Source: Nitrospirota bacterium
GTDB taxonomy: Bacteria; Nitrospirota; Nitrospiria; Nitrospirales; Nitrospiraceae
NCBI GenBank assembly: GCA_004296865.1
Contig: SCVQ01000020.1
Coordinates: forward strand, 1-10,605
Length of the DNA stretch: 10,605 bases
Reading direction: 5' to 3'
The position numbers and the translations under genes are program-made. Under the pieces are notes generated by a model. The model did no database searches. It was not told where the DNA came from and was given only the letters and a program-made list of their open reading frames with translations. Below are positions 1 to 8,463 of the stretch, piece by piece; position 1 is the stretch's first letter, and each line of letters starts with the position of its first letter.

Positions 1-571
1 CCGATCTCAATAACTCGATCGGGGCGTCGTGCCTGAGCCCCGCCTTTTCACGGGCGGCTCGAATTTGGCTCGAGACGGAGTCGATGCCCTCGATATCCGG
101 CAACAGGACGCTGCGCCGCTCGCCGGATCGGAGGATGATACCGTAGCGCCGATGGTCCAGATCGCCGAGGTCCGGCACCGGCTCGGCCGGCCCCAAGACA
201 TCGATGGAGATGTGCAGGGCCGCAAGTTCCGATGGTTCGACCGCGGGGAATCGCGGATCGCGGGTCGCTGCGCCGATCGCGTTTGCGATGACCTCACGGG
301 CCAAGGTCTCCTGAAGCGGCTCAGTCGTGCCGATGCACCCTCGCAGCAGGCCCTCCCGTTTCAGACAGACAAACACGCCCGCCGGCTTCAGCGAGTCCGG
401 CGCCTCCGCGAACAGACGCTCCGGCGGCTCGATGACGCGCTGATGGGACAGAAACGTCTCGATCGCCTCGGCCGCCAGCCGGACCAGCGGATGGGGCGAA
501 GGGAGGGTGACGGGTGACGGGTGACGGGTGATGGGTAAAAGGCTCAATGAGGCAAAAGGGGTAAGATACAT
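1..571 (-). CDS. AMMECR1-domain protein (3' end beyond window)
   Basis: The minus-strand frame is open from 571 to the window edge (190 codons, no stop seen). Visible AMMECR1 family signatures are LRGCIGT at residues about 76-82, then EVIANAIGAATRDPRF (about 93-108), ELAALHISIDVLGPAEPV (about 115-132), SVLLPDIEG (about 154-162) and KAGL (about 176-179), in the family's usual order. The domain is nearly complete, so only a few C-terminal residues should lie outside. The biochemical role of the family is not established; bacterial members often occur with Memo and radical-SAM proteins (AmmeMemoRadiSam). It follows the prenyl synthase in the same direction after a 36-bp gap and may be co-transcribed. 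The start is uncertain: ATG at 571 has no Shine-Dalgarno, and GTG at 583 is the only earlier choice before an in-frame stop. No ATG, GTG or TTG occurs between the 7-bp repeats and the conserved domain, so part of the N-terminal tail (residues about 13-22) is encoded by repeat DNA. Confidence 0.85.
   Translation of the reverse strand, partial: MYLTPFASLSLLPITRHPSPVTLPSPHPLVRLAAEAIETFLSHQRVIEPPERLFAEAPDSLKPAGVFVCLKREGLLRGCIGTTEPLQETLAREVIANAIGAATRDPRFPAVEPSELAALHISIDVLGPAEPVPDLGDLDHRRYGIILRSGERRSVLLPDIEGIDSVSSQIRAAREKAGLRHDAPIELLRS
507..534. repeat. Tandem 7-bp repeat array, four copies of GTGAYGG
   Basis: Copies lie at 507-513, 514-520, 521-527 and 528-534: three exact GTGACGG and one GTGATGG. 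Since 7 is not a multiple of 3, the array is read in changing phase in the N-terminal codons of the AMMECR1 gene. It faces a second, more degenerate array of the same core at 572-597. Confidence 0.85.
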
Positions 572-597
572 GTCACTTGTCACGCATCACGTGTCAC
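572..597. repeat. Degenerate 7-bp repeat array in inverted orientation (RTCACNN)
   Basis: The core RTCAC recurs with exact 7-bp spacing at 572, 579, 586 and 593 (GTCAC, GTCAC, ATCAC, GTCAC). It is the reverse complement of the GTGAY core at 507-534. On the minus-strand transcript the two arrays could pair as four short helices separated by 2-nt internal loops, with the ATG at 571 at the edge of the loop. It fills most of the 36-bp gap between the synthase stop and the AMMECR1 start. Confidence 0.8.
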
Positions 598-607
598 GGT
601 TCTCGGG

Positions 608-1612
608 TTATCGATCGCGGTTGACCATGTAATCCGCGACGACCGACAAGGCTCGTTTGGGGGGGGAGTCTTCGAACAAGGCCAGGTCGGTGTTGGCGGC
701 GGCCACGAACTCGCGCGCGCGCGCCATGGCATAGGAGATGGAGCCGGATTCCTGCATGAGGGTGGTGATCCGCAGGAGGTCCGCCTCCGTCAGCGTCCGG
801 GTCTCCATCCGGTCCGTAATCATCTTCTGGTCCTGTTCGGGGCAGTGCTGCAGCAGGTGCAGGAGCGGAAGCGTGACCTTGCCCTGTCGAAGGTCCTGTC
901 CCAGGGATTTCCCCAGCCGATCTCCGTCGGCCGCGTAATCGAGCGTGTCGTCGACAAGCTGGAAGGCCGTGCCGAGGTATTGGCCGAACCGGAACAGCGC
1001 CGCCTGTTTGTCGGCCGGCGCGCCGCTGATGATCGCGCCGATCCGGCAGGACGCCGCGATCAGGCCGGCTGTCTTGTACTCCACGATGCGCAGGTACTCG
1101 GATTCCGTAATCTGCGGGTTGCCGTTGTAATAGAGTTGCAGGACCTCGCCCTCGGCCATTTTCCGGCAGGCCTCGGAGAGGACTTCGTTGATCGCCTGAT
1201 TGTGAAAGCTGACGATATGGCAGATGGCTTTCGAATAGAGATAGTCGCCCACCAGAATGCTGACCTGGTTGCCCCAGACCTTGCGGGCGGTCTGCCGGCC
1301 TCGGCGCAGATCCGCGTCGTCCACGACGTCGTCATGCAGGAGCGTGGCGGTATGGATGTATTCCACCAGGCTGCCGAGGGCATGGTGCTCGCTGTCGCGG
1401 TAGCCGCAGAGTCGCGCGCAGAGAAGGAGCAGGAGGGGCCGGATGCGTTTGCCGCCGCTGCTGAGGATGTGGGCGGCCACCGTGTTGACGAGAGTCACCG
1501 ACGAATCGAGGTGCTTGCGGACCTGATCGTCGACCCCGTCCAATTCGTCCCGGTAGACGTCCCAGACGTCCGCCATCGTCTGCACGGTCGAGGCCGTGGC
1601 GCCGTTTTTCAT
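608..1612 (-). CDS. ispB: All-trans polyprenyl diphosphate synthase (octaprenyl type)
   Basis: Condenses isopentenyl diphosphate units onto an allylic primer to make the long prenyl chain of a respiratory quinone; cytosolic, Mg2+-dependent trans-prenyltransferase. The protein is 334 aa (E. coli IspB is 323). Visible in order: GGKRIRP (about 53-59, diphosphate binding), first Asp-rich motif DDVVD (94-98) followed by RRG, EGEVLQL (about 154-160), KTA (180-182), second Asp-rich motif DDTLD (221-225) within GTAFQLVDD, and the C-terminus MVNRDR, which resembles the VQRDR end of E. coli IspB. The frame stays open upstream to 1711, but ATG 1612 was chosen because the extra residues look non-family and a strong promoter sits immediately before it; ATG 1576 is a weaker alternative. 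No Shine-Dalgarno precedes 1612, in keeping with a leaderless message. Chain length (C35, C40 or other) cannot be told from sequence alone. Next gene downstream: AMMECR1. Confidence 0.93.
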   Translation of the reverse strand: MKNGATASTVQTMADVWDVYRDELDGVDDQVRKHLDSSVTLVNTVAAHILSSGGKRIRPLLLLLCARLCGYRDSEHHALGSLVEYIHTATLLHDDVVDDADLRRGRQTARKVWGNQVSILVGDYLYSKAICHIVSFHNQAINEVLSEACRKMAEGEVLQLYYNGNPQITESEYLRIVEYKTAGLIAASCRIGAIISGAPADKQAALFRFGQYLGTAFQLVDDTLDYAADGDRLGKSLGQDLRQGKVTLPLLHLLQHCPEQDQKMITDRMETRTLTEADLLRITTLMQESGSISYAMARAREFVAAANTDLALFEDSPPKRALSVVADYMVNRDR

Positions 1613-1618
1613 GCGGCG

Positions 1619-1647
1619 ATAGTAGGGCAGGGGGTGGGGTTTGTCAA
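1619..1647 (-). promoter_or_regulatory. Sigma70-type promoter of ispB, probably leaderless
   Basis: On the minus strand: -35 TTGACA (1647-1642, perfect), 17-nt spacer, -10 TACTAT (1624-1619). Only 6 nt separate the -10 box from ATG 1612, so transcription should start at or next to the start codon. Confidence 0.7.
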
Positions 1648-1726
1648 GCCTCGCCGACCGCGTGTCGGACCATCGACGAATCCCTTGCTGGGCGCGTCTG
1701 AAAGGCCACAACAGGGCGTAGATCGC

Positions 1727-1756
1727 TTGACAGATTCACGCCGTATCCAGTATGGT
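1727..1756 (+). promoter_or_regulatory. Sigma70-type promoter of gltBD
   Basis: TTGACA at 1727-1732, 18-nt spacer, TATGGT at 1751-1756. The predicted start of transcription is near 1763, giving a leader of about 130 nt before gltB ATG 1894. It diverges from the ispB promoter, the two -35 boxes being about 80 bp apart. Confidence 0.55.
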
Positions 1757-1769
1757 GGCATCGCAGTTT

Positions 1770-1786
1770 CGTGCAAGTTTTGCACG
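1770..1786. promoter_or_regulatory. Perfect inverted repeat just downstream of the gltBD promoter
   Basis: CGTGCAA (1770-1776), 3-nt centre GTT, then TTGCACG (1780-1786): a perfect 7-bp inverted repeat at about +8 to +24 of the predicted transcript. It could be an operator for a dimeric repressor or a small hairpin in the gltB leader. The half-sites run GTGC...GCAC, the opposite order to the NtrC consensus GCAC...GTGC, so NtrC is not indicated. The cognate protein is unknown. Confidence 0.45.
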
Positions 1787-1893
1787 CCCTGACCGAGGTC
1801 ACTGCCGCGGAACGGTTCCTCCTTCCCGCAAGCGCCCGGCCCAGCGGTGACACATCAAATAACCCGACAATCCAGCAGGACTGTGAACGTGCG

Positions 1894-4800
1894 ATGAACA
1901 TTCCCGGACTTCCTCCCCAGCAAGGGCTCTACGATCCCCGGTTCGAAAAAGACGGTTGCGGCATCGGGTTCGTGGCCAACATCAAGGGCCAGCGGTCCCA
2001 CGGCATCGTCCAGCAGGGGCTGCAGATTCTCCAGAATCTGTCCCATCGCGGGGCGCAAGGTTGCGATCCCTGCACGGGCGACGGAGCCGGGATCCTGCTG
2101 CAGATTCCCCACGCTTTCCTCGTGCAGGCGGCGGCCGATGTCCGCGTGAAGCTGCCGAATGCCGGCGAGTATGGGGTGGGCATGGTCTTTCTGCCACCGG
2201 ACACCGCGGCGCGTCGGCAGTGCGAGACGCTCTTCGAGAAGGTGGTGGCGGAGGAGAAAACACGCTTCCTCGGCTGGCGGGACGTCCCAGTGAAAAGCGA
2301 CGCGATCGGCGTGCAGGCGCGCCGGACCGAGCCGGCCATCCGCCAAATCTTCATCGCCCGCGACATCCTCAACGAGGCCCAGTTCGAGCGCAAGCTTTAC
2401 GTGATCCGCAAGCGCGTCGAGAAGGCGGTCCGCGAGTCGGCCATCGACGGGCGGGAGTATTTCTATGTGTCCAGCCTGTCCGGCAGCACGATCGTGTACA
2501 AGGGGCTCCTGCTGCCGAACCAGATGTCCGCGTACTACCAGGACCTGACCGACACCGGCGTGACCAGTGCGCTGGCGCTCGTCCATTCGCGCTTCAGCAC
2601 GAACACGTTCCCGACCTGGCCGCTAGCCCATCCCTATCGCTATATCTGCCATAACGGCGAGATCAACACGCTGAAGGGCAATGTGAACTGGATGCGCGCG
2701 CGCCAGGGCCGCTTGCAGTCGGACCTGTTCGGGGCGGACATCCCCAAGCTGTTTCCGATCGTCTATGAGCAGCAGAGCGACTCGGCCTGCCTGGACAACG
2801 CGCTGGAGTTTCTGGTGCTGGGCGGCCGCTCGCTGCCGCAGGCGATGATGATGTTGATCCCCGAACCCTGGGTCGGCAACCCGCAGATGGACCTGGATCG
2901 GCGCGGCTTCTACGAGTACCACGCGGCGATGATGGAGCCCTGGGACGGTCCCGCGGCGGTCTGCTTTACCGACGGCACGCTGATCGGCGCGACGCTGGAT
3001 CGCAACGGGCTGCGCCCCTGCCGGTACCAAGTCACGACCGACGACCTCGTCGTGCTCGCCTCGGAAGCGGGCGTCCTGCCGGCCGAGCCGAAGCACATCC
3101 GCCAGAAGGGCCGCCTGCAGCCGGGCCGCATGTTCCTGGTGGACACCGGGCAGGGGCGCATCATTGACGACGAAGAGATCAAGGCCGACATCGTGGGACG
3201 GAGACCCTACCGGTCCTGGGTCACCCAGTACCGCATTTCGCTGGACGAGCTGCCGGAGCCGCTGAACGTCCCGCAGCCGGACCATCCGACGATCCGGCTG
3301 CGCCAGCAGGCCTTCGGCTACACGGTCGAAGAGCTGAAGATGGTCATCACGCCCATGGTCGTGACCGGCGAGGAGCCGATTTCCTCCATGGGGACCGATA
3401 CGCCGCTGGCCGTGCTCTCGGAGCGGCCGCAGTTGCTGTTCAAATACTTCAAACAGCTTTTCGCGCAGGTGACCAACCCGCCGATCGATCCGATCCGGGA
3501 GCAGTTGGTCATGTCGTTGGTCACCAACATCGGTCCCAAGCCGAACGTGATGGACGAGATTCCGGAAGCCTGCCGGCGGATCAAGGTTCAGCAGCCGATC
3601 CTGACCAATGCCGATTTGGAGAAGATCCGCGAGATCGCCGATCCGCATTTCAAGAGCAAGACGTTGCGGATGCTCTTCCGCGTGGCCGAGGGGCCGGCGG
3701 GCCTCGGCGCGGCGGTGGAGGACCTGTGCCGCCAGGCGTCGCAGGCGATCAAGGACGGGTACAAGTTCCTCATCCTCAGCGACCGGGGCGTGAACGAGGA
3801 GTGGGCGCCGATTCCGAGCCTGCTCGGCATCGCGGCGGTCCACCACCATCTGGTGCGGGAATGCACGCGCACCGAGGTCGGGCTGATCCTGGAAACCGGC
3901 GAGCCGCGCGACGTGCACCACTTCGCCTGTCTCATCGGCTATGGCGCCGGGACGATCAATCCCTATCTCGTCTTCGAGACGCTGGTGGACATGGAGCGGG
4001 ACGGCTATCTGCCGGAAGGGCTGGATGCGGCCACCGCCGAGACCAAGTTCATCAAGGCCATCAACAAGGGGTTGCTGAAGATCTTCTCGAAGATGGGCAT
4101 CTCCACGGTCCAGTCCTACTGCGGGGCGCAGATTTTCGAAGCCATCGGCCTGAACCGCGAGACGATCGACCGCCACTTCACGGGCACGCCGTCCCGCATC
4201 GAGGGGGTCGGCCTTCTGGAGATCGGCGAGGAGACGCTGCGGCGGCACCGGGTGGCGTACGAACCGACGCCGATCCGCCAGCTCGACTTCGGCGGGGAAA
4301 TCCACTACCGGGTCCAGGGCGAGCACCACAACTGGAACCCCGAAACCATTTATAAGCTGCAGCATGCGACGCGGGTCAACGACCCGAAAACGTTCAAGGA
4401 ATTTTCGGCGCTCGTGAACGACGAAAGCAAGCGGCGCTCCAACATCCGCGGGCTGCTGGAGTTCAAGTTCGCGCCGGAGCCGGTTCCGCTGGAGGAGGTC
4501 GAGCCGGCCAAGGAGATCGTCAAGCGGTTTACGACCGGCGCGATGTCGTTCGGGTCCATCAGCAAGGAGGCCCACGAAACGCTGGCGGTCGCCATGAACC
4601 GGATCGGCGGCAAGAGCAACACCGGCGAAGGCGGCGAGGATCCGGAGCGCTTCAAGCCGCTGCCGAACGGCGACAGCAAGAATTCCTACATCAAGCAGGT
4701 GGCGTCCGCCCGATTTGGCGTGACCGCGCACTATCTGATCAACGCCCGGGAGCTGCAGATCAAGATGGCCCAAGGGGCGAAGCCGGGCGAGGGCGGGCAG

Positions 4801-6417
4801 TTGCCGGGGCACAAGGTGGACGAGATCATCGCGAAGCTGCGGTACGCGACCCCCGGCGTGCAGTTGATCTCCCCGCCGCCGCACCACGACATCTATTCGA
4901 TCGAAGATCTCGCCCAGCTGATCTTCGACCTGAAGAACGCCAACCCCGAAGCCGCCGTGTCCGTCAAGCTGGTGTCCGAAGTGGGCGTCGGCACGGTCGC
5001 GGCCGGCGTCGCCAAGGCGAAGGCCGACAAGGTGCTCATCAGCGGCGACGCGGGCGGCACGGGGGCCTCGCCGCTCTCCTCGATCAAATACGCCGGCATT
5101 CCCTGGGAACTGGGTCTTGCGGAGACGCACCAGACGCTCGTGCTGAACGACCTGCGCGGCCGCATCCGGGTCGAGACCGACGGACAGATGAAGACCGGCC
5201 GCGACGTGGCGATCGCGGCGCTCCTGGGCGCCGAGGAGTTCGGATTCGCCACCGCGCCGCTGATCGTCGAAGGCTGCATCATGATGCGCAAGTGCCATCT
5301 GAACACCTGTCCGGTGGGCATTGCCACCCAGGACCCGGCGCTGCGCAAGAAGTTCGCCGGCCAGCCGGAGCACATCGTCAATTTCTTCTTCTTCGTGGCC
5401 GAGGAACTCCGCGAGGTGATGGCCAAGCTGGGCTTCCGCAAGGTGGAGGAGATGGTCGGCCGTGTGGACAAGCTCAAGGTGCACAAGGCCGTCGACCATT
5501 GGAAGGCCAAGGGGCTGGACCTGACGCCGCTGCTCAAGCGGCCCGAGGTCGCACCGGAGATCGCCACGCATTGCGTGCAGCGGCAGGACCACGGGCTGGC
5601 CGACATCCTCGACACGAAACTGCTCGAACTCTGCCGTCCCGCCCTCGAGCGCGGGGACAAGGTCTCGCTGGCGCTGCCGATCCGGAACGTGAACCGGACC
5701 GTGGGCACGCTGCTGTCGAGCCGGATCGCGCGCCGGCACGGTGCGGAGGGTCTGCCGGACGACACGATCACGATCACGTTCTCCGGCTCCGCGGGCCAGT
5801 CGTTCGGCGCGTTCCTCGCGAAGGGCGTCACGCTGATCCTGGAAGGGGAGTCCAACGACTACCTGGGCAAGGGCCTGTCCGGCGGCAAGATCGTGGTGAT
5901 GCCGCCCAAGGGCATCACGTACAATCCGGAAGAGACGATCCTGATCGGGAATACGTCGCTGTACGGGGGCACCTCCGGCGAGGCCTATTTCTACGGCACA
6001 GCGGGGGAGCGCTTCGCGGTGCGGAACAGCGGCGTCCGGGCGGTGATCGAAGGGACGGGCGACCACGGCTGCGAATATATGACGGGTGGCGTGGTGGTCG
6101 TCCTGGGCAAGACCGGGCGCAACTTTGCGGCCGGCATGTCGGGCGGCGTCGCCTACGTCTACAATGAGGACGGGAAGTTCGAGCAGCGGTGCAACCTGGG
6201 CATGGTCGAACTGGAGAAGGTCGCGACAGCCGAGGACAAGCAGACCGTGCACCAGATGGTTACGACCCATTATCTGTCCACCGGCAGCCGCAAGGCCAAG
6301 GCCTTGCTCGATGCCTGGGGGACCGTGCTGCCCAAGTTCCTCAAGGTCATGCCGGTGGATTACAAGCGGGTCTTGGAAGAGCGGAAGCGAAAAGCAGGGA
6401 GTGTCAGTCATGGGTGA
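1894..6417 (+). CDS. gltB: Glutamate synthase (NADPH) large subunit
   Basis: Large (alpha) subunit of bacterial GOGAT: hydrolyses glutamine, channels the ammonia, and makes glutamate from 2-oxoglutarate on FMN, using electrons from GltD. It is 1507 aa, as expected for the family. Domains in order: 21-residue propeptide, then class II glutamine amidotransferase beginning at Cys22 ([17 protein letters not shown] and [15 protein letters not shown] follow), central domain ([12 protein letters not shown], about 525), FMN/synthase domain ([11 protein letters not shown] about 910, [14 protein letters not shown] about 958, [18 protein letters not shown] about 992), 3Fe-4S ligands C1128, C1134 and C1139 (spacing as in E. 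coli GltB), and the C-terminal GXGXG beta-helix (about 1330-1422). ATG 1894 gives the short propeptide usual for the family and has a weak CAGGA 13 nt upstream; the frame is open back to GTG 1771, whose extra 41 residues do not look family-like. Its last 8 bp overlap gltD. Confidence 0.97.
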   Translation: MNIPGLPPQQGLYDPRFEKDGCGIGFVANIKGQRSHGIVQQGLQILQNLSHRGAQGCDPCTGDGAGILLQIPHAFLVQAAADVRVKLPNAGEYGVGMVFLPPDTAARRQCETLFEKVVAEEKTRFLGWRDVPVKSDAIGVQARRTEPAIRQIFIARDILNEAQFERKLYVIRKRVEKAVRESAIDGREYFYVSSLSGSTIVYKGLLLPNQMSAYYQDLTDTGVTSALALVHSRFSTNTFPTWPLAHPYRYICHNGEINTLKGNVNWMRARQGRLQSDLFGADIPKLFPIVYEQQSDSACLDNALEFLVLGGRSLPQAMMMLIPEPWVGNPQMDLDRRGFYEYHAAMMEPWDGPAAVCFTDGTLIGATLDRNGLRPCRYQVTTDDLVVLASEAGVLPAEPKHIRQKGRLQPGRMFLVDTGQGRIIDDEEIKADIVGRRPYRSWVTQYRISLDELPEPLNVPQPDHPTIRLRQQAFGYTVEELKMVITPMVVTGEEPISSMGTDTPLAVLSERPQLLFKYFKQLFAQVTNPPIDPIREQLVMSLVTNIGPKPNVMDEIPEACRRIKVQQPILTNADLEKIREIADPHFKSKTLRMLFRVAEGPAGLGAAVEDLCRQASQAIKDGYKFLILSDRGVNEEWAPIPSLLGIAAVHHHLVRECTRTEVGLILETGEPRDVHHFACLIGYGAGTINPYLVFETLVDMERDGYLPEGLDAATAETKFIKAINKGLLKIFSKMGISTVQSYCGAQIFEAIGLNRETIDRHFTGTPSRIEGVGLLEIGEETLRRHRVAYEPTPIRQLDFGGEIHYRVQGEHHNWNPETIYKLQHATRVNDPKTFKEFSALVNDESKRRSNIRGLLEFKFAPEPVPLEEVEPAKEIVKRFTTGAMSFGSISKEAHETLAVAMNRIGGKSNTGEGGEDPERFKPLPNGDSKNSYIKQVASARFGVTAHYLINARELQIKMAQGAKPGEGGQLPGHKVDEIIAKLRYATPGVQLISPPPHHDIYSIEDLAQLIFDLKNANPEAAVSVKLVSEVGVGTVAAGVAKAKADKVLISGDAGGTGASPLSSIKYAGIPWELGLAETHQTLVLNDLRGRIRVETDGQMKTGRDVAIAALLGAEEFGFATAPLIVEGCIMMRKCHLNTCPVGIATQDPALRKKFAGQPEHIVNFFFFVAEELREVMAKLGFRKVEEMVGRVDKLKVHKAVDHWKAKGLDLTPLLKRPEVAPEIATHCVQRQDHGLADILDTKLLELCRPALERGDKVSLALPIRNVNRTVGTLLSSRIARRHGAEGLPDDTITITFSGSAGQSFGAFLAKGVTLILEGESNDYLGKGLSGGKIVVMPPKGITYNPEETILIGNTSLYGGTSGEAYFYGTAGERFAVRNSGVRAVIEGTGDHGCEYMTGGVVVVLGKTGRNFAAGMSGGVAYVYNEDGKFEQRCNLGMVELEKVATAEDKQTVHQMVTTHYLSTGSRKAKALLDAWGTVLPKFLKVMPVDYKRVLEERKRKAGSVSHG

Positions 6418-7846
6418 CCCGAAGGGGTTTATGAAATACGTCCGCGAGGGCCCCAAGCGCCGGCCGGTGGAGCTTCGCGTCCATGACTGGAAGGAACTCT
6501 ACGAGCCGATGCCGGAGAGCCAGCTCAAGGCGCAGGGCGCGCGCTGCATGGACTGCGGCGTGCCCTTCTGCCAGAGCAGCAACGGCTGTCCCGTCGTCAA
6601 TCTCATTCCGGAATGGAACGACCTCATCTATCGGGGCCGCTGGAAGGACGCGCTCAAGGCTCTGCACACGACGAACAACTTCCCGGAGTTCACGGGCCGG
6701 CTCTGCCCGGCGCCTTGTGAGTCCGCCTGCGTGCTCGGCATCAACGAAGACCCGGTGTCGATCCGGATCGTCGAGTGGAACATCATCGACAAGGGATTTG
6801 ACGAAGGGTGGGTGCAGCCGATCCTTCCGACGGTGCGGACCGGCAAGAGCGTGGCAGTCATCGGCTCCGGTCCGGCCGGCCTCGCCGCCGCGCAGCAACT
6901 CGCGCGCGCGGGCCACAGCGTAACGGTCTTCGAGAAGGCCGACCGGATCGGCGGGCTGTTACGCTACGGCATTCCCGACTTCAAGATGGAAAAGTGGGTC
7001 CTGGATCGGCGGCTGGATCAGATGAAGGCCGAAGGGGTGGAGTTCAAGCCCGGCGTACACGTCGGCAAAGATATCACCGGCGAGGAACTGCGACGCCGGT
7101 ACGATGCGGTCTGTCTGGCGATGGGCGCCGAACAGCCCCGCGAGTTGCCGGTGCCGGGGCGGGAACTGAAGGGCATCCATCTGGCGATGGACTACCTCAC
7201 CCAGCAGAACAAGCGCAATGCGGGCGATACGATTACCGATGAGCCGATCACGGCCAAAGGCAAGCGGGTCGTCATCATCGGCGGCGGAGACACGGGCTCG
7301 GACTGTCTCGGTACGGCGCATCGGCAGGAGTGTCTGGAGGCGCACCAGTTCGAGGTCTTGCCGGAGCCGCCGCCGAAGCGGGCTGGTGCCACTCCCTGGC
7401 CCCTCTGGCCGATGCAACTGCGCACGTCCCACGCGCATGAGGAAGGCTGCGACCGCCAGTGGAGCGTGTCCACGACCAAGTTCACCGGCCATAACGGCCA
7501 TGTGACGAAGCTCCATGCGCAGCGGGTGGCGTTCGAAAACGGCAAGTTCACGCTGATCCCTGGCACCGAGTTCGAACTGAACGCGGACCTCGTGTTGCTT
7601 GCGATGGGGTTCACCGGCCCGGTCAAGAACGGCCTGCTGGACAGCCTGGGCGTCAAGTATGACGCGCGGGGGAACGTGGCTGCGGGCGAGAACTACATGA
7701 GCAGCGTGGAAGGAGTCTTCGCGGGCGGCGACACGCGGCGCGGCGCCTCGCTCATCGTTTGGGCCATTGCCGAAGGCCGCAAGATGGCAGCGGCGGTGGA
7801 TAAGTTCCTTCTAGCCGGAAAATCAGCAAAGACATCTGTCTCGTAA
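6410..7846 (+). CDS. gltD: Glutamate synthase (NADPH) small subunit
   Basis: Small (beta) subunit of GOGAT: an FAD flavoprotein that takes electrons from NADPH and passes them through 4Fe-4S clusters to GltB. It is 478 aa (E. coli GltD 472). Visible: N-terminal Fe-S cysteines C46, C49, C54 and C60 (CMDCGVPFC) and C99, C103, C107 ([10 protein letters not shown]); FAD Rossmann motif [12 protein letters not shown] (about 150-160); NADPH motif [11 protein letters not shown] (about 289-299); and a C-terminal FAD contact [24 protein letters not shown] 6410 overlaps the gltB stop by 8 bp and follows AGGGAG at a good distance (6396-6401), so the two are translationally coupled in one operon. The frame continues upstream inside gltB, but that part is a shadow. 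No clear intrinsic terminator with a U-run follows. Confidence 0.97.
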   Translation: MGDPKGFMKYVREGPKRRPVELRVHDWKELYEPMPESQLKAQGARCMDCGVPFCQSSNGCPVVNLIPEWNDLIYRGRWKDALKALHTTNNFPEFTGRLCPAPCESACVLGINEDPVSIRIVEWNIIDKGFDEGWVQPILPTVRTGKSVAVIGSGPAGLAAAQQLARAGHSVTVFEKADRIGGLLRYGIPDFKMEKWVLDRRLDQMKAEGVEFKPGVHVGKDITGEELRRRYDAVCLAMGAEQPRELPVPGRELKGIHLAMDYLTQQNKRNAGDTITDEPITAKGKRVVIIGGGDTGSDCLGTAHRQECLEAHQFEVLPEPPPKRAGATPWPLWPMQLRTSHAHEEGCDRQWSVSTTKFTGHNGHVTKLHAQRVAFENGKFTLIPGTEFELNADLVLLAMGFTGPVKNGLLDSLGVKYDARGNVAAGENYMSSVEGVFAGGDTRRGASLIVWAIAEGRKMAAAVDKFLLAGKSAKTSVS

Positions 7847-7875
7847 TTTTCTTCCCGAACCCCTCATCAAATGTG

Positions 7876-7915
7876 CGGCTGACGAAGGGCGGGCGTTCGT
7901 CTCGGCTGACGAACG
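7876..7915. repeat. Hairpin with competing upstream copy, after gltD
   Basis: CGTTCGTC (7894-7901), 6-nt loop, GACGAACG (7908-7915): perfect 8-bp inverted repeat starting 47 nt after the gltD stop. The 11-mer CGGCTGACGAA occurs at 7876-7886 and again at 7903-7913, so TTCGTC (7896-7901) can also pair with the upstream GACGAA (7881-7886). It may be a terminator-like or 3'-end structure of gltBD mRNA, but no U-run follows. Confidence 0.45.
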
Positions 7916-7979
7916 GCGCTTGGACTCGCTGGCGCCATCATGCGTTGTCAACGGACGGCTGCACCGGGCCTTACTGTTG

Positions 7980-8017
7980 GCCGCGAGCCTTATCGGACCA
8001 ACGGAACGGCTCGCGGC
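7980..8017. repeat. 10-bp perfect inverted repeat
   Basis: GCCGCGAGCC (7980-7989) and GGCTCGCGGC (8008-8017) are exact reverse complements with an 18-nt loop. Function unknown; it could be a structured RNA or a protein-binding site. A smaller palindrome, CTGCCAGGCAG (8031-8041), lies just downstream. Confidence 0.55.
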
Positions 8018-8236
8018 GCGTGGTCGGCTCCTGCCAGGCAGTTTCCCGCCATGGCGCTGCGCTCGCCAAGCATCCGTTCCATCCGAGACATAGGCGGTAA
8101 GAAGAATAGAGCGGTGTTCGGCGCCATCTTTCCCGCCCGGTGCCTCGCTCCCGCCATGTCTACCCTTCCATCCGACCGATCAGTTGACGGGGTGGCTTGA
8201 AAAAAGTTGCCGTTCCTGTATTCCCCGTCCGGGGTG

Positions 8237-8279
8237 AACAGCCCGGCTGATCGTCTCGGATCGGGACTGGAGGGCTGTT
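8237..8279. repeat. Inverted repeat AACAGCCC / GGGCTGTT, possible terminator
   Basis: AACAGCCC (8237-8244) and GGGCTGTT (8272-8279) are exact reverse complements with a 27-nt interior that contains a further GATC...GATC pairing (8249-8262 region). Three T residues end the right arm, but there is no proper U-run. A small CCCC/GGGG hairpin (8223-8234) precedes it. Confidence 0.4.
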
Positions 8280-8346
8280 TAGGTCCGCCGGAATAGGCTG
8301 GCCGTTCCTGCAGTGTTTGTCGTACGCTGGACAGTCGATAAATTAC

Positions 8347-8375
8347 TTGCTAAGTACTGAAAAAGATTATAGGAT
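8347..8375 (+). promoter_or_regulatory. Candidate promoter of the restriction-modification genes
   Basis: TTGCTA (8347-8352), 17-nt spacer, TAGGAT (8370-8375), in the only AT-rich part of the intergenic region. The predicted start is near 8382, about 60-80 nt before the methyltransferase start. The -35 box overlaps a small inverted repeat, TACTT/AAGTA (8344-8356). Weak match to consensus. Confidence 0.35.
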
Positions 8376-8463
8376 TTGTCTCAATCTGAAAGCTGATTGA
8401 TGGGGATAGGCTGACCAGTCTACTCATGGTTATGCCCCGTAGGTGTCACCCCTCCGAGAAGAG

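Larger units (their letters stand above)
8209..8413. repeat. Short direct repeats upstream of the restriction-modification genes
   Basis: GCCGTTCCTG occurs exactly at 8209-8218 and 8301-8310. ATAGGCTG occurs at 8293-8300 and 8406-8413, in both cases followed by RCC (GCC, ACC). Origin unknown; these may be remnants of duplication near the accessory-module boundary or chance. Confidence 0.35.
7847..8442. other. Non-coding stretch between gltD and the methyltransferase gene
   Basis: About 600 bp without a convincing gene on either strand. Two overlapping plus-strand frames (7873-8100 and 7940-8200) have no recognisable motif, no ribosome binding site and odd composition, and the structured segments below run through them. 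The first 450 bp are GC-rich and rich in inverted repeats; about 8335-8400 is AT-rich and carries a promoter candidate. No tRNA, CRISPR, insertion sequence or attachment site was seen. Confidence 0.6.

Noticed and set aside
29..517. Plus-strand frame of 162 codons at the left edge
   Set aside because: Antisense shadow of the AMMECR1 gene, which has clear family motifs on the minus strand.
1770..1786. NtrC binding site in front of gltB
   Set aside because: The half-sites are GTGC...GCAC rather than GCAC...GTGC and spacing is too short.
1771..1893. GTG 1771 as the start of gltB, adding 41 residues
   Set aside because: The extra residues do not resemble GltB N-termini, would make a 62-residue propeptide, and the codon lies inside the palindrome right after the predicted transcription start. 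ATG 1894 gives a 21-residue propeptide.
2623..6456. Very long minus-strand frame (1277 codons) opposite gltB
   Set aside because: Mirror of a GC-rich gene: rich in R, H, L and D with no family motif, while the plus strand encodes an unambiguous GltB.
7873..8200. Two overlapping plus-strand frames in the intergenic region
   Set aside because: No ribosome binding site, no recognisable motif and arginine/proline-rich composition typical of chance frames; they run across inverted repeats.
8237..8280. Confident Rho-independent terminator
   Set aside because: The loop is 27 nt, only three T residues follow, and it is about 390 bp from gltD; kept only as an inverted repeat.
8376..8463. Controller (C) protein gene or C-box for the restriction-modification system
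   Set aside because: No small helix-turn-helix frame is present and no paired GACT...AGTC boxes could be made out.
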